Below are positions 47,901 to 59,196 of a stretch of DNA of 64,000 nucleotides, piece after piece; the first letter of the stretch is position 1; the number at the start of each line of letters is the position of its first letter. Source of the DNA: Todiramphus chloris collaris. Lineage: Eukaryota; Chordata; Aves; Coraciiformes; Alcedinidae. The notes beneath the pieces were generated by a model that saw only the letters and a list, made by a program, of their open reading frames with translations, did no database searches and was not told the DNA's origin. The translations under genes were made by a program, and so were the position numbers. Location: positions 10,927,178 to 10,991,177 of the forward strand of contig JANVCC010000018.1 of the NCBI GenBank assembly GCA_025345505.1. Direction: 5' to 3'.

Positions 47901-50879
47901 TCATCTTTGCACTTGGAAATTCAGAAAAATTCACTGCATATGTACAATGCCATAAAAGCATAGTGTGGCTCAGGGTATATGATGGTCTTTTTGGACACCT
48001 GTTCAGTGATTACATATTTCTCAACATAGGGAGTGGACAACTAAAAACCCCTTCTTCAGCTCTCGTAGAAGATGATTCACCATATGCAGAGATGATTCAC
48101 TTGAGCTAACGACCTACACAGTACCAGTAAGAGCTGTAGAATCAAGCCTGAAAAAGTTAATTTTGCTCAGTGGGAAAATGAATAGTGAGTCTTATATATG
48201 CAACTCTTGGGACACTTGTATGTCTCTGCCACAAATACCCTCATTAAAGATTAATCATATCTTGTAGCAAAACTGCAGGTATCTGGATCTTATCACAGGA
48301 GAATTTCCCAGTGGAATTAAAGGAAATTGTGCTATAAATGTATGTGTAATCTCTAGGAGATAGTCTTCAAGTCCTGTCTGTTATTTTACATCTTGATGTT
48401 TTCAGTTTAAAGCTCATTTGTATCTTTCATGTACAAAGATCTGTATGCCTTTACATTTCTTGAAATGGGAAAAGTAATTTACTATAAAGCAACTTAAGAA
48501 AGAGAGCATGTACACACTGAAAGTAATGTAACTCTACCTATACTCGTTTATTTACAAGGTCAGTGGAATGAATGCTATTGCCTCTAGAGGACTGCAACTA
48601 ATCAAGTACAGAATAATGCAGAAGATACTGCTAAATATATTCAAATCCTTTGAATCATGTAAAAGGACTTCTCTTTAAAGAACACAAAAGGCAAAATCTC
48701 TTAATGTGCCACCTTCACCTTCAAAATGTGAAGATGCTTCATTTGGATATCCCCGCCACCCATGTTTTTAGCTTTCCAACTGCCTTAATCCAGTACTCTA
48801 TTTCAAAGTATTGATTCAGGAAACACGTAGTTGTTCTAGTTGCACATATTGCTCTAGTTGCCACAGCACTGCTTATATTACAGTAAGATAGCCAATAGTG
48901 ATTGCAAGTCATGGGCAGAGGTTGCTAACAGTTTTGGAAGGTATGTGTCTCTGTCAGATTATCCAATCTACATATCTTTACTTGGTTTTACCACTCCGGA
49001 TTGTGTAGTTGGCTCCAGAAGATTGGTTCAGCACACCTGAGCTATACAGGAAAGAGAAGGTTCTCCTGAAGCGCAGATCACAATACCCTAGGAAGTTGCC
49101 TACCTTTTCCCATTGGCTGAGTATGGACACTGACAGCTATTGATTTGGGGGATTATGTAATATGTGGAAATGAACAGTATGAGTTGTTCAGAGGACTGAG
49201 ACTTAAACAGATGAATTACTTTAATTTTATTATCTTTCTGTTTCAGATGTCAATAATATTACAGCCAGATGCCTAAAGATACTACCCAAGAACCATTGTG
49301 GTTCAGTGCTGTGTTGTGACAAGCAACACGGGATGCAAGGAAGTCTGAAACAGACAACTCACTACTGAGAAATTACATTGCAATAGACTCCAAGGTGCCT
49401 TGATATACACATGGTTAAATTAGGTACGGAGTGATATTATTTTCTTCATATAATATTTTTTCAAGATAACTGTATGAGTAATGTTTACAGCAAGGCACAA
49501 TCCTATTTGAACCTTCACTAATTAATAACTTGGGAGTGATTAAATATTTTAATGAGACATAATCAACTGCTATCTGAAGAATGGACACAGGTGGCAAAGC
49601 AGTAAGAAGAGGTATGAAAGAAGTATTATTATGTAGCCATGGAAACAATGTCTCTGTTTCTTTCTTCCTTCTCCCTTTTAGTTTCAGCAACGCTGCACAT
49701 CATTAGGGTGTCTGCCTCTCCCGACAACGGCAACTTTGCAGTGTCAGTAAATCTTTGCATCCATTCATGCTGTCAGCACTAAGTGATAGAAAGCCTAGGG
49801 AAGATGTGAGATGCATACCAAACAGGCTTTCACGAAGTCATAGTCTAGTCACGTATTGTTATGCAACTGCCAATTTTAAGGCTCAATTCAATAAAGAAGA
49901 ACAAAATGGAACAGGCATGGCTAGACTTTGTTCTGTTAGTGTGGTTTCTAAAGTTAATTTCAGTGCTCATGTAAGTTAAAACGCTGAGAAATGAGACTTG
50001 ACTGTGTAGGAACATAGGTGAGCACAGCACACAAATGGAGTACAGACATGGCTGAGCTCTGGTTAGAAGCAGTTGTGTTAATCCTTTGTAATCAGACCCT
50101 AGTATGGGTGTCTAATTGTGCTAAAGTGGATGGTGATATGCTTTTGAACTGGTATCAAGAAAGAAAATGTTAAAACCCTTGAATGCCAGTTATTCTCACA
50201 CAGAGTCGTTGCCATGTGTACTAAGAGCTTTTATTTATGCCTTGCAAAAAGCCCCATAATTATAAGAAGCTGAAGCAGAAACAACAAAAAGAGTGAGTAA
50301 AAATAGAATAGTAATTCAGTTTAAAAGCACTGAAAGAAATTTCAGCACAAGCTCTATCCTTACCCTTTTCCCATAATTTTCAGCAGTAATTAAACCAATT
50401 CTAAATGTCTTACTTAACTCATTTGTGGTTAGATATTCCAGGAAGGGGTGGAAAGCCATGAATTTATGAATCTTCCATGTAGAAAGGGGTAAATGGCATA
50501 CTTATTACCACTAATCTGTGTGTCTTAAACCTTTTAGCCCCAAAGAAGTGTGAGACACAAATGATGGCATCATAAGAGACAGACATCAATTAAAGTAGTT
50601 ACCAGCTATTCTCATAGAAGAAAAGGAGTGACTTGTGGCTTACTTTACACTGCCAAATAGAGAAATGCTTCCTTTCCTTGGACTGTATATACTACTTAAC
50701 TCTGTGCATGGGGGAAACAGGCTTTCTGCAGAACTTATTTCTACATCTTCCTTTCTGGATAGGAGACAGTCCTGTTAGGTCAGACTGTGCTCCTGAGGGG
50801 AGTATTCCTCCCACCTCAGACCCAGGAGGATGCTGATGAGACAATGTCTGAGTCACTGTCTGCTTCCTGGTCGCCTTCT
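44935..50879. other. Unique AT-rich sequence, nothing recognised
   Basis: About 5.9 kb without a recognisable exon, RNA gene or mobile element. All ORFs are under 95 codons, in mixed strands and frames, with no motif. Confidence 0.55.
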
Positions 50880-52034
50880 GGGTCATGTCAAGGGGAAGTC
50901 ATGTTTGACCAACCTGATAACCTTTTATGAGGACATAACCAGGCGGATAGATGATGGTAGAGCAGTGGATGTGTTTTTTCTTTATTTCTCTAAGGCATTT
51001 GACACTGTCTGCCACAGCATCCTTCTTACCAGACTGAGACAGTGTGGTCTGCTTAATCAGGCAGTGAGGTGGATTGGGTATTGGTTGAAAGAAAGAAGCC
51101 AGAGAACTGTGGTCAATGGGATGGAGTCCAGCTGGAGGCCTGTAACCAGTGGAGTTCCACAGGGGCCGGTGCTAGGACTGGTTCTGTTTAACCTGTTCAT
51201 CAATGACCTGGATGAGGGCACAGAGTGCACTGTCAGCAAGTTTGCTGATGATGCCAAGCTGGGTGAAGTGTCCGACACCCCAGCAGGCTGTGCTGTCATT
51301 CAGCGAGACCTGGACAGGCTGAAGGGTTGGGCAGGAAGAAATTTGATGAAATTCAATAAGGGCAAGTGCAGAGTCCTGCACCTGTGAAGGAACAACCCCA
51401 GGTATCAGTATAGGTTGGGGACTGAGCTGTTAGAAGTCAGTGAAGGGGAAAAGGACCAGGGGATCCTGTTTGATGGGAGGCTGACATGAGCCAGCAGTGT
51501 GCTCTTGTGGCCAAGAGGGCCGATGCCATCCTGGGGTGTATTAGAAGGGGTGTAGCTAGTAGGTTGAGAGAGGTTCTCCTGCCCCTCTACTCTGCTCTAG
51601 TGAGGCCACATCTGGAATACTGTATACAGTTCTGGGCTCCCCAGTTTAAGAAGGACATGGAACTGCTGGAGAGGGTCCAGCGCAGGGCTACAAAGAAGAT
51701 TAAGGGAGTGGAACATCTCTCTTATGAGGATAGACTGAGGGAGTTGGGGCTTTTTAGCTTAGAGAAAATAAAACTAAGGGGTGATTTAATCAATGTTTAT
51801 AAATATATGAAGGGTGAGTGCCAGGAAGATGGAGCCAGGCTCTTCTTGGTAATGCCAAATGATAGGGCAAGGAGTAATGGGTTGAAGCTGAGGCACAGGA
51901 AGTTTCATGTAAACATAAGGAAAAATTTTTTCACAGTGAGGGTGACAGACACTGGAACAGGCTGCCCGGGGGGGTTGTGGAGTCTCCCTCTCTGGAGATC
52001 CCGCCTGGACACGTTCCTGTGTGACCTGGTCTAG
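50830..52034 (+). pseudogene. CR1 ORF2 reverse-transcriptase core, disabled (copy F)
   Basis: Two frames of one former gene. The first, 50830-51387 (185 codons), carries [15 protein letters not shown] (residues 21-35), motif A as [11 protein letters not shown] (50-60), motif B as SGVPQG (107-112) and motif C as FADD (138-141). The catalytic aspartate expected in motif A (L-D-F-S-K-A-F-D) is a tyrosine here (residue 52, TAT for GAT). The frame stops at 51385 after RVLHL. The old frame continues to about 51480, where one base is missing before ATGAGCCAGCAG, so the rest (51486-52034, 182 codons) is in another frame: [35 protein letters not shown] and [16 protein letters not shown] stop, a frameshift and a lost active-site residue make it inactive. 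The first 15-20 residues upstream of the CR1 match are not CR1. Confidence 0.92.
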
Positions 52035-52115
52035 GTGATACTGCTCTGGCAGGGGGTTTGGACTAGATGATCTCTTGAGGTCCCTTCCAGCCCTTGACAT
52101 TCTATGATTCTATGA
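50880..52115 (+). mobile_element. CR1 LINE, 1.24 kb with RT core and 3' end (copy F)
   Basis: The longest continuous CR1 of the window. It begins near 50880 inside ORF2 (GGGGAAGTCATGTTTGACC, giving [10 protein letters not shown]) and covers RT motifs A, B and C, the RT tail and the 3' UTR (GGAGTCTCCCTCTCTGGAGA). It ends at 52115 in GACATTCTATGATTCTATGA. It is the same subfamily type as copy C. It is 5'-truncated, so the endonuclease half is absent. The boundary upstream of about 50880 cannot be set by eye. Confidence 0.96.
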
Positions 52116-55100
52116 CTACAGAAAGACCTCCTCCCTTTCTACACTTCATTCATCCCTGTAACTGTATCCTGACATAGTGGTAGGTTTGGTCTGTGCTTCA
52201 TGCTTACCTTAATCCTAGGGTTACACCTATCTGAGGGCTTTGCCACAGAACACACCTATACAGACAGAAGTCCATTAGACATTGCTTATCAGCAAAGACC
52301 TTGGACAACACTTCCAGTTCGGATCTCACACCGTCTTTCTCTTTTATTCCTGCTTGTTATCAGACATTTACTCTTTCAACTAATCTTTCCTTTGAATATT
52401 TCAAAGGATCTAGAGAAGATTTTTTTTTTCAGTGTGAAATTCATTCTCTTCCTTCTCTAATCTCAAGATAATCCAACCTTCTTAAATTAAAATACAAAAA
52501 AGTTTATTTTAAAAGATAATTACATCTCTTTCTGTAAGACCATGTTCTCTGCTTAGCTGATTGTTTAAAAATACTCTATTACATTGAATGTCAAAAATAT
52601 CCTTGTCTCCAGTAGTGGCTGCTTGCATGTTTCAGTTTATGTTTGTCATTGAAAATTATGTGAATTTCAACATTAAAGACATGTAAGGTATCAACATGCA
52701 AACACCATAATTGTATGTAGTTCATTATTAGCTCCTGACTGAGATTGTACATGAAGGATATTCCTGTTTTGGGATGTTGGCAGCTTTGAGTGGCTGGGTG
52801 CACTCCCTTTTTGCCTGATCAAACTAACCTAAAAATGTAGCTTTGACAAGAAATTACCTTTAGAAAATGGGAGGCAGATATTAATCTAATAATAAACACT
52901 AATAATCACTAATCATTTACCAAGAAGAATCTTTGTTTTAAAGGAAGATTGAAACTATGATAGAGGTTAATCTGTATGGGTATTCTCCCAAATTACTTTT
53001 TAGTTTCAGCAAGAATTCATATTTGGAATACAACCCATCATGTGGTGATAGAAGTCATAAATCAGGAAAATCCCATTCATCAGAGTGTATAAATGTTCCC
53101 AGAGATAATATTGCTTCCATAGGGAACATGAATAAAATTTGTCCCTTCTGTTTTCATGATAGGAAAAAAAAATTGCTATATTTTATTGGATTCCCCTATA
53201 ACTGTTACAGAACATGTAGATTTTAAAAGTTTAGAAAAGCATCTGGAAGGTATGCAGAAGCACACGGAAGTCAGCATCTGCAGTTAAGAGGAAACCTGGG
53301 CAATTTCAGAATTGATTGTTGTTCTGAATGAAAAAAAAAAAATTAGTTCTATTATTCCCCATGGAACAGTTGAAATATACATTTTAGATAAGAACAAAAA
53401 CTGTATTTGATGTCTGAAGTACTATTGATGGAAAAAGAAATGAAAAAAACAATTTGAAATTTTGAAAAGCATTCAAACTTTAAATTCATTCTAAAATGAA
53501 AAATGAAGGGATTACATTCCAGAAAATGTCAAAGTGGAATTCATGTTTGTAAGAGAACTTAATGTAATGCTTTCTCTAGGTTACCTGACATTAAACCATT
53601 TTTTAATTGTATAAACTTTCAGTTTTGAAAACGCAGCATTTCTTCTGGAAAGTTGCAAGATAAGAGCCTTTAAATGAACAAGAGTTTTCTTGAACAATTA
53701 GAAGGCTGGCTCAAGTCATGCTGCATTTTTTTCCCTGTGATATTTATTTTCTTTGTTTTCTTGAGCTGCATAATCCAATACTTATAGTCGTTAGTGCAAT
53801 TTCCCAGGATCAGATTCTGCTGGTGGCTTGCATCTCATATGAAGAAATTACATGCCATGTAAAGACCCGGGGAGCTTTGGGTTTAGTCCTTTCTGAATAA
53901 GTAGACAAAGCAGGATGTTTGGCAGTAGATTCCGCTTTTACAAAGCTGTTGTGATACGCACAGATCAAAATTTGTCTTCCATGGATGTTATCTGCCTGAT
54001 AATCTCTGGGCTTACAGAAAAGGTTGATATGTGTGTTTTAGAGACATGAGTTCCTTGTATGTTTTCTGGAGGATAGATATACTGGCAAGTTAAATGATAG
54101 CCAAAGCATAGGGCAAAGGGACACTAAAGCTATTAAAGAACAAATGCCAGAAGAGACAGATGTGCCATAAATTATGTCCCAAGCTTAAGATGAAGGGTCA
54201 GCAGCTCCTGGGAGTAGTTTCCTTGATGATGACAGTGACTAGAGCTTCCTCCGGAGTCATGGGAACATGTTCAAATATGCTTAAGATGTCAGGTTAGGTT
54301 TTCTGCTAAATGCTCTTAAACTCATGACTTTTTGCAATGAATACCTACCTCCCTAAGTAATCTGAAGGGCTTAATTTGAGACAGTTTGTGCTGGGTGAAG
54401 ATCTGAGTTCCTCAGACACAAGGGTATGAAAGCTTGCTTTCCTGAATTGTAGCTTTCAAAATACACTGAACTGGTTTGTTATTCCTCATTGTTTTCTGAT
54501 TCTTCAAAGTTTTGTTGAATGCCTGATTCAGTGCTAATATTTCTTAGACATTGTAATTGATCCCATTGAAATTGATTGCAGACCCCTACAGTCACATGCA
54601 TTCACATTAGAAAAGGTGGGAAGCAATTATGCATTCTGGAATGGGAATGGGAAAGGGGATGGAATTCCTTTGCTACATCTACCATGCACAGGCCTGAGCC
54701 AAAACGGATTAAGTCATTTCAACTCTGGCTTCAACACAAAATTATATATATGTATAAAGACATATATATATATGTGTGTGTGTGTGTGTATATATATATG
54801 CATAAAGGCATGTATATATATGCATAAAGGCAGCAGTTTTCTGAAATACACAAAATCTGGATGTGACAGGAACATCAGTTCTGTGAAGGTTTCCCTGTGA
54901 CATGAAGCTACAATAGTGAGGCTAAACGAAGGAGAAGGAATGTGACAGTAAAGCATAATATGAGTTGGGTTATTTCTACTAAATGCCATTAGCAATACAT
55001 CTGGCCAATTCTTCTAAAGGTGCACTTGAACCAGCACAGGGCAGAGAGTATCAGGCAGCCTCTATGTCTAGAAAATTTCCAGATTCTCTATTTTATTCTT

Positions 55101-55261
55101 TTAAACACTGATAGTGTAAATTTTCTCTGAGGTGGAGTTCAGTGTTTATCAGCTTTGTCAGTTAATTACTGTTAATTTGATTTCAAATGTGTTGAGACAA
55201 GAAATAAAATCTTCAGGAGAGCAAAGAAAAGGGACCAGCCTTTCATCCAAAGTCTGTCAAC
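52116..55261. other. Unique AT-rich sequence, nothing recognised apart from a microsatellite
   Basis: About 3.1 kb without exon-like signals. A-runs lie near 53331-53341. The TA/TG microsatellite at 54742-54832 is annotated separately and explains the repetitive ORFs around it. Confidence 0.55.
54742..54832. repeat. TA/TG microsatellite with about 21-bp tandem unit
   Basis: (TA)n followed by (TG)n and again (TA)n at 54770-54800, an alternating purine-pyrimidine tract of about 30 bases. A unit of about 21 bases containing TATATATATGCATAAAGGCA is then repeated, with a degenerate earlier copy at 54750-54772. The tract has Z-DNA-type alternation. Confidence 0.92.
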
Positions 55262-55434
55262 TGTCACTGTTTATACCGGGAGCAGAGAGATGCAGCAACA
55301 CACAAATTCAGCAAGAGCAGGCAAAAGAAGCAAATTTATTAATTTATAACCCCTTTTTATATACCCTTGCCCCATAGGGTGATTGGTCAGTGATCACCCA
55401 TCTCCTAGGGTGATTGGCTGAAGTCCTACAACAC
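55262..55434 (-). mobile_element. Possible solo LTR of an endogenous retrovirus (core region)
   Basis: Read on the minus strand there are two CCAAT boxes (complements at 55413-55417 and 55382-55386) and a TATATAAAAA box (55363-55354). AATAAA (55340-55335) lies about 23 bases downstream of the TATA start, followed by a C/T- and TG-rich stretch. Close TATA-to-AATAAA spacing, with the polyadenylation signal just ahead of the start site, is known from alpharetrovirus-type LTRs. Candidate ends TGTT (55433) and AACA (55268) make a short inverted repeat, but I find no matching target duplication, primer-binding site or internal genes. The true U3 may extend to the right. It could instead be an unrelated promoter-like region. 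Confidence 0.4.
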
Positions 55435-58400
55435 CCATTTCAAAATATTTTTCCAATGTACCATAAACAGAATTTAGCAAAACACCAGGTGTTAGTCTAG
55501 CTTACAAAAAATATCCTGCTGTTTTTCATAACACTGGTGAGAAAGGCAGGATTCTCACTGAATATTGTGAGAACCTGAGAAAATCCCTCTGCTAGCAGCT
55601 TTTCAGCATCCACAGTCAACTTTCCTGATTTCTTCCTAGTAGATAAAGAAATGTCCCTACTACAGAAAGTAGAGACAAAGGAACTGTTATCCTTATAAAG
55701 CCATTGGAAACAGTTCTTAACATAGTTTAGCCTCTTAGAGATCACAGAGACTAACACCTAAGACAGTGAATTGCAATTAGACTCTGCAGCAAACCCTGGT
55801 AGGTACCCAAAATCTACAACACAGTAGTTGGAGTCTTGTATGCATTGTCTTTCCATAGCAACTCTGAGGAGCTCTTATGTTTCCTTACAGTGAAAAGCAT
55901 TCTACAGCTTACATAGAACATTGTTGTAAGATTAAACTGTTAGTCATTTGACAAACCATAAGTTTTTCTCCATTTTTATGTAGGAGTTGTTTTCTGTGAT
56001 AACATACTGGTAATTACCATATTCAATAATTAATAATAATAAATCTAGGAAACTTTTAGTTGCATCTTCAGTATTCTAAAACAATATTCATTTTTAATCA
56101 TGCCACATTCTATAATAACATGATGCCAACAGCAGAAGTGTGATATACGAATGGGGTAAAACCTTTGGCCTTAGATCAAAGTAAAATTTCAAGAAGCTTC
56201 TCAAAGTGAAATAGCATTGTTTTAATAGAAATAAGCTCCTCTGAAACATATTTGCTTGATAAAAGGTTCTGGATTTCTTATTTATCTTCATAATACAAAA
56301 GAAATAATTATTTTTATATTGAAGAATTTCCCTGGGGATATGCTCTGCTTTTTGAAGAATTATATATCATGTATGATAGCTTTTTTTCCTGATGAGAGAT
56401 AACCTTTTCAGTTTCTTCATGTAATAGTAAACATTACATTGCTGGGGCAAATACTCTTTCAAAGTTAAATTCTCCAATATTTTAGGTTTTCTGCTGATAA
56501 ACATACTTCTGTTTTTGTTTTCCAGAAAGTGGAACAGAAAAGAGATGCGACAAAACAAGTGATAAATCCATCTTTTCACTCATGACTACATACAAACTTT
56601 TGAAGTTTTTAGTAAGTTAAATTTCAGTTTTCTGTTGGAACTCTGTGTTTTAGGTACATAATTAAATATTTATCAGATTATAAGCATGAAAAAGAATAAA
56701 ACTTCAGAGCAAATTTCTGGTGTACAATCTCTGAGTTATTCCCTGGTGACATAGACACATATCTAAAATCCTGTGGTTTTCTGCCTAAAATGAGGATTAT
56801 TTTTGTAATTGTAGGACCTTTCACTGGATAGGTATTTTGTACATAATTTTGATCTGTTTAAATGCTTTGAATAAAACAACACAGAGGTAAGAATTGCCAC
56901 ACAGAATAAGCAGAAACAGCTTTGCAAAATCACTCTAGTTCACTGAGACTTAACCAATAAATGACAAAATCTTGTCCAACCTGTTTCTCATTTGTCACAT
57001 TACACTATCACTTTTCCCTAAAGCAACATTTTCTTTGAGAGAAGTGAGATAGGTTTGAGAAGCAAATATGCTTTGTTCTGAGCTGTACCTGTCAAACCGC
57101 AGGTGATCACAGTATGAGATGTCCCAAGGATATCAGATGCATGATCATTTCACTGCTTCTTGTTTCTGCACAGTTCGTGAAGCAGTCACTTCTACTGCAT
57201 TGTATGTTTATCCTTTGTCATCTTTATCAAGAACTTCTTACCAGTATTAGGAAACTAACTTTCCAAGTATGAAGCAGTCCATGCTGATGTGTTTCTGATG
57301 GTGAGATGCTTAGGGAATGTGAATGGATCTTGGAAAAACAGTGCTTTTGCAGGGTGTTAAGATGTAGTGATAACTATGTGAAGTGAAAAGCTGAAAAAGT
57401 AATAATGGCTGAAAAGGTTCTGGCTGTGTGAGACTGTCTGTCAGTGCAAAGGGCACAATTCCACAGATGGAACCAATACCTCAGAAGAGCTGAAAATAGT
57501 GGTACCCAGAATGGATGGATAGGGTAGGAGGAGGTGGTACAGGGAGGAAGGAATAAACTGACTCAGAGGAAATACTGCACCTGGATGTTGTGGTCTTGTG
57601 TGAATGCAAATAAGGGATACCAGCTACTAATAATTTTGAGGTCAGTGTCAGCATATAATTGGCCTCATGTAAGAGAGCTGAGAAGTGCACACTTCAGAGC
57701 TAGCATCAATTTCCAGCAATCGTGGGACATCACTCAGACAGGATGCTCTAAGCTCTCCTGCTTTGCTACCTGTCTCAGTTCTTAGGCTGTTTCTATCTGC
57801 AACAAACAGGAGAGAACCTGCTGTTGCTAAGGCACCCTTGTAGCTGCATTGGATTTATACAGTCACTATGTAAGCAACTAGGAAGAATGATGGGCACCAC
57901 ATCCCCAGCTCTCAGTGAAAATGTAGCCTGGGGTATCATTATCATTTCAAGGTTCTCTGTTTTCTAGGGCTGAGGGGTGCATGAGTGTTTCACTTATCAA
58001 TACAAATTAATAGCATTAGATGGGTGAGTCAAACAACAATTCATAAATCTGTATGCTGCTAAATGACATTGTAATTCATCAAATCAAGGGCGAATGGAAA
58101 ATAACCAGCCTTTGAGTTCCAGCTCACTGCATCTTCGCTGTTGGTGAGACTGTCTCCTAAGGCTTCTGATACCTTATACATACAGATTTGTATTTAAGAC
58201 AGCATCTTTATTCTCTCATACTATTGATGAGTGAGCTGCACAAACTGAGGTTATCATTTTATCTAAAAGAGACATTTAGGATTCAAAAATCAATGCAGAA
58301 TGTACACTGTGGATTTCCTGAATACTACTTGATTTCTCATCCTTCTAACAATGAAGACAGTGTATGACTGAGCACTGTCACAAGGCTGATACACAGTCAG

Positions 58401-58574
58401 CCCAGGGTGTCTCTCAAGTGGGTGCTGCTTGGTAATGTACTGCAGACTGTCATGAACAAGGAGCATAGCTGTTTGGACAGTGGCATATGGTCCAAAACTA
58501 AATTGCCTTTCTAGTGTGGCTTCTGAATTGCTCATAAGAAGACATGTGACCATACAGAGTAATTGAAGCATTGA
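55435..58574. other. Unique AT-rich sequence, nothing firm
   Basis: About 3.1 kb. An 86-codon minus-strand ORF (55497-55757) lies directly upstream, in LTR orientation, of the possible LTR. It has no retroviral or other motif I recognise. A short (AAT)n run lies near 56027-56042. No other signal. Confidence 0.5.
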
Positions 58575-58894
58575 CTACTGAAACCAAGAAGGCCAACAGC
58601 ATCCTGGCCTGTATCAAAAATGGTGTGACCAGTAGGAGTAGGGATGAGATAGTGTCTCTGTACTTGACATTCATGAGACTACATCTTGAGTACTGTGTCC
58701 AGTTTTGGGCACCACAGTATAAGAAGAACATTGAGGTGCTGGAGTGGGTCCAGAGAAGGGCAACGAGGCTGGTGAAAGGTCTGGAAAATACATCTTATGA
58801 AGAGCGGCTGAGGGAACTGGGTTTGTTTAGTCTAGAGAAGAGGAGACTGAGAGGCAATCATTGCTCTCTACAACTACCTAAAAGGAGGTTGTAG
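58571..58894 (+). pseudogene. CR1 reverse-transcriptase C-terminal remnant (copy G)
   Basis: 107 codons: [21 protein letters not shown], then [19 protein letters not shown], then [17 protein letters not shown], then [20 protein letters not shown]. After RRLRG a frameshift turns the expected [12 protein letters not shown] continuation into [12 protein letters not shown] and then a stop. The active-site motifs lie upstream of the 5' truncation and are absent. A dead fragment. Confidence 0.88.
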
Positions 58895-59196
58895 TGAGGC
58901 TGGTGTTGGTCTCTTCTCCAAAATTACTAATGATAGGATGAGAGGAGAAGGCCTCAAGTTGCGTCAGGGCAGGTTTAGATTGGATATTAGAAAAAATTCT
59001 TTAGTGAGAGAATGGTTGGACAATGGAACAAGCTGCCCAGGGAAGTGGTGGAGTTACCATCCCTGCAGGTGTTTAAAAAATGAGTAGATGTAGCACTTGA
59101 GGCTGTGGTCTAGTGGTTAGGGAGATCTTGGGATGAAGGTTGGACTTGATGATCCTAGATGTCCTTTCCAACTATAAGAATTCTATGATTCTATGA
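58575..59196 (+). mobile_element. CR1 LINE, 5'-truncated (copy G)
   Basis: About 620 bases of CR1 from the RT tail (AAGAAGGCCAACAGCATCCTGG) through the 3' UTR (AAGTGGTGGAGTTACCATCCC) to ATTCTATGATTCTATGAA at 59179-59196. The 3' end (TTGGACTTGATGATCCTAG, CTTTCCAACTATAAG) resembles copy A, not copies C or F, so it is a different CR1 subfamily. Confidence 0.95.

Noticed and set aside
51057..51381. Minus-strand ORFs inside 51.0-51.4 kb
   Set aside because: Antisense of CR1 copy F.
54576..54995. Tyrosine/isoleucine/cysteine-repeat ORFs on both strands
   Set aside because: Translation of the TA/TG microsatellite.
55487..55759. Perfect 12-bp inverted repeats (AGGTGTTAGTCT) enclosing 273 bases, like a small DNA transposon
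   Set aside because: A 12-base inverted match within 300 bases is expected about once by chance in 64 kb; there is no target duplication or second copy in the window.
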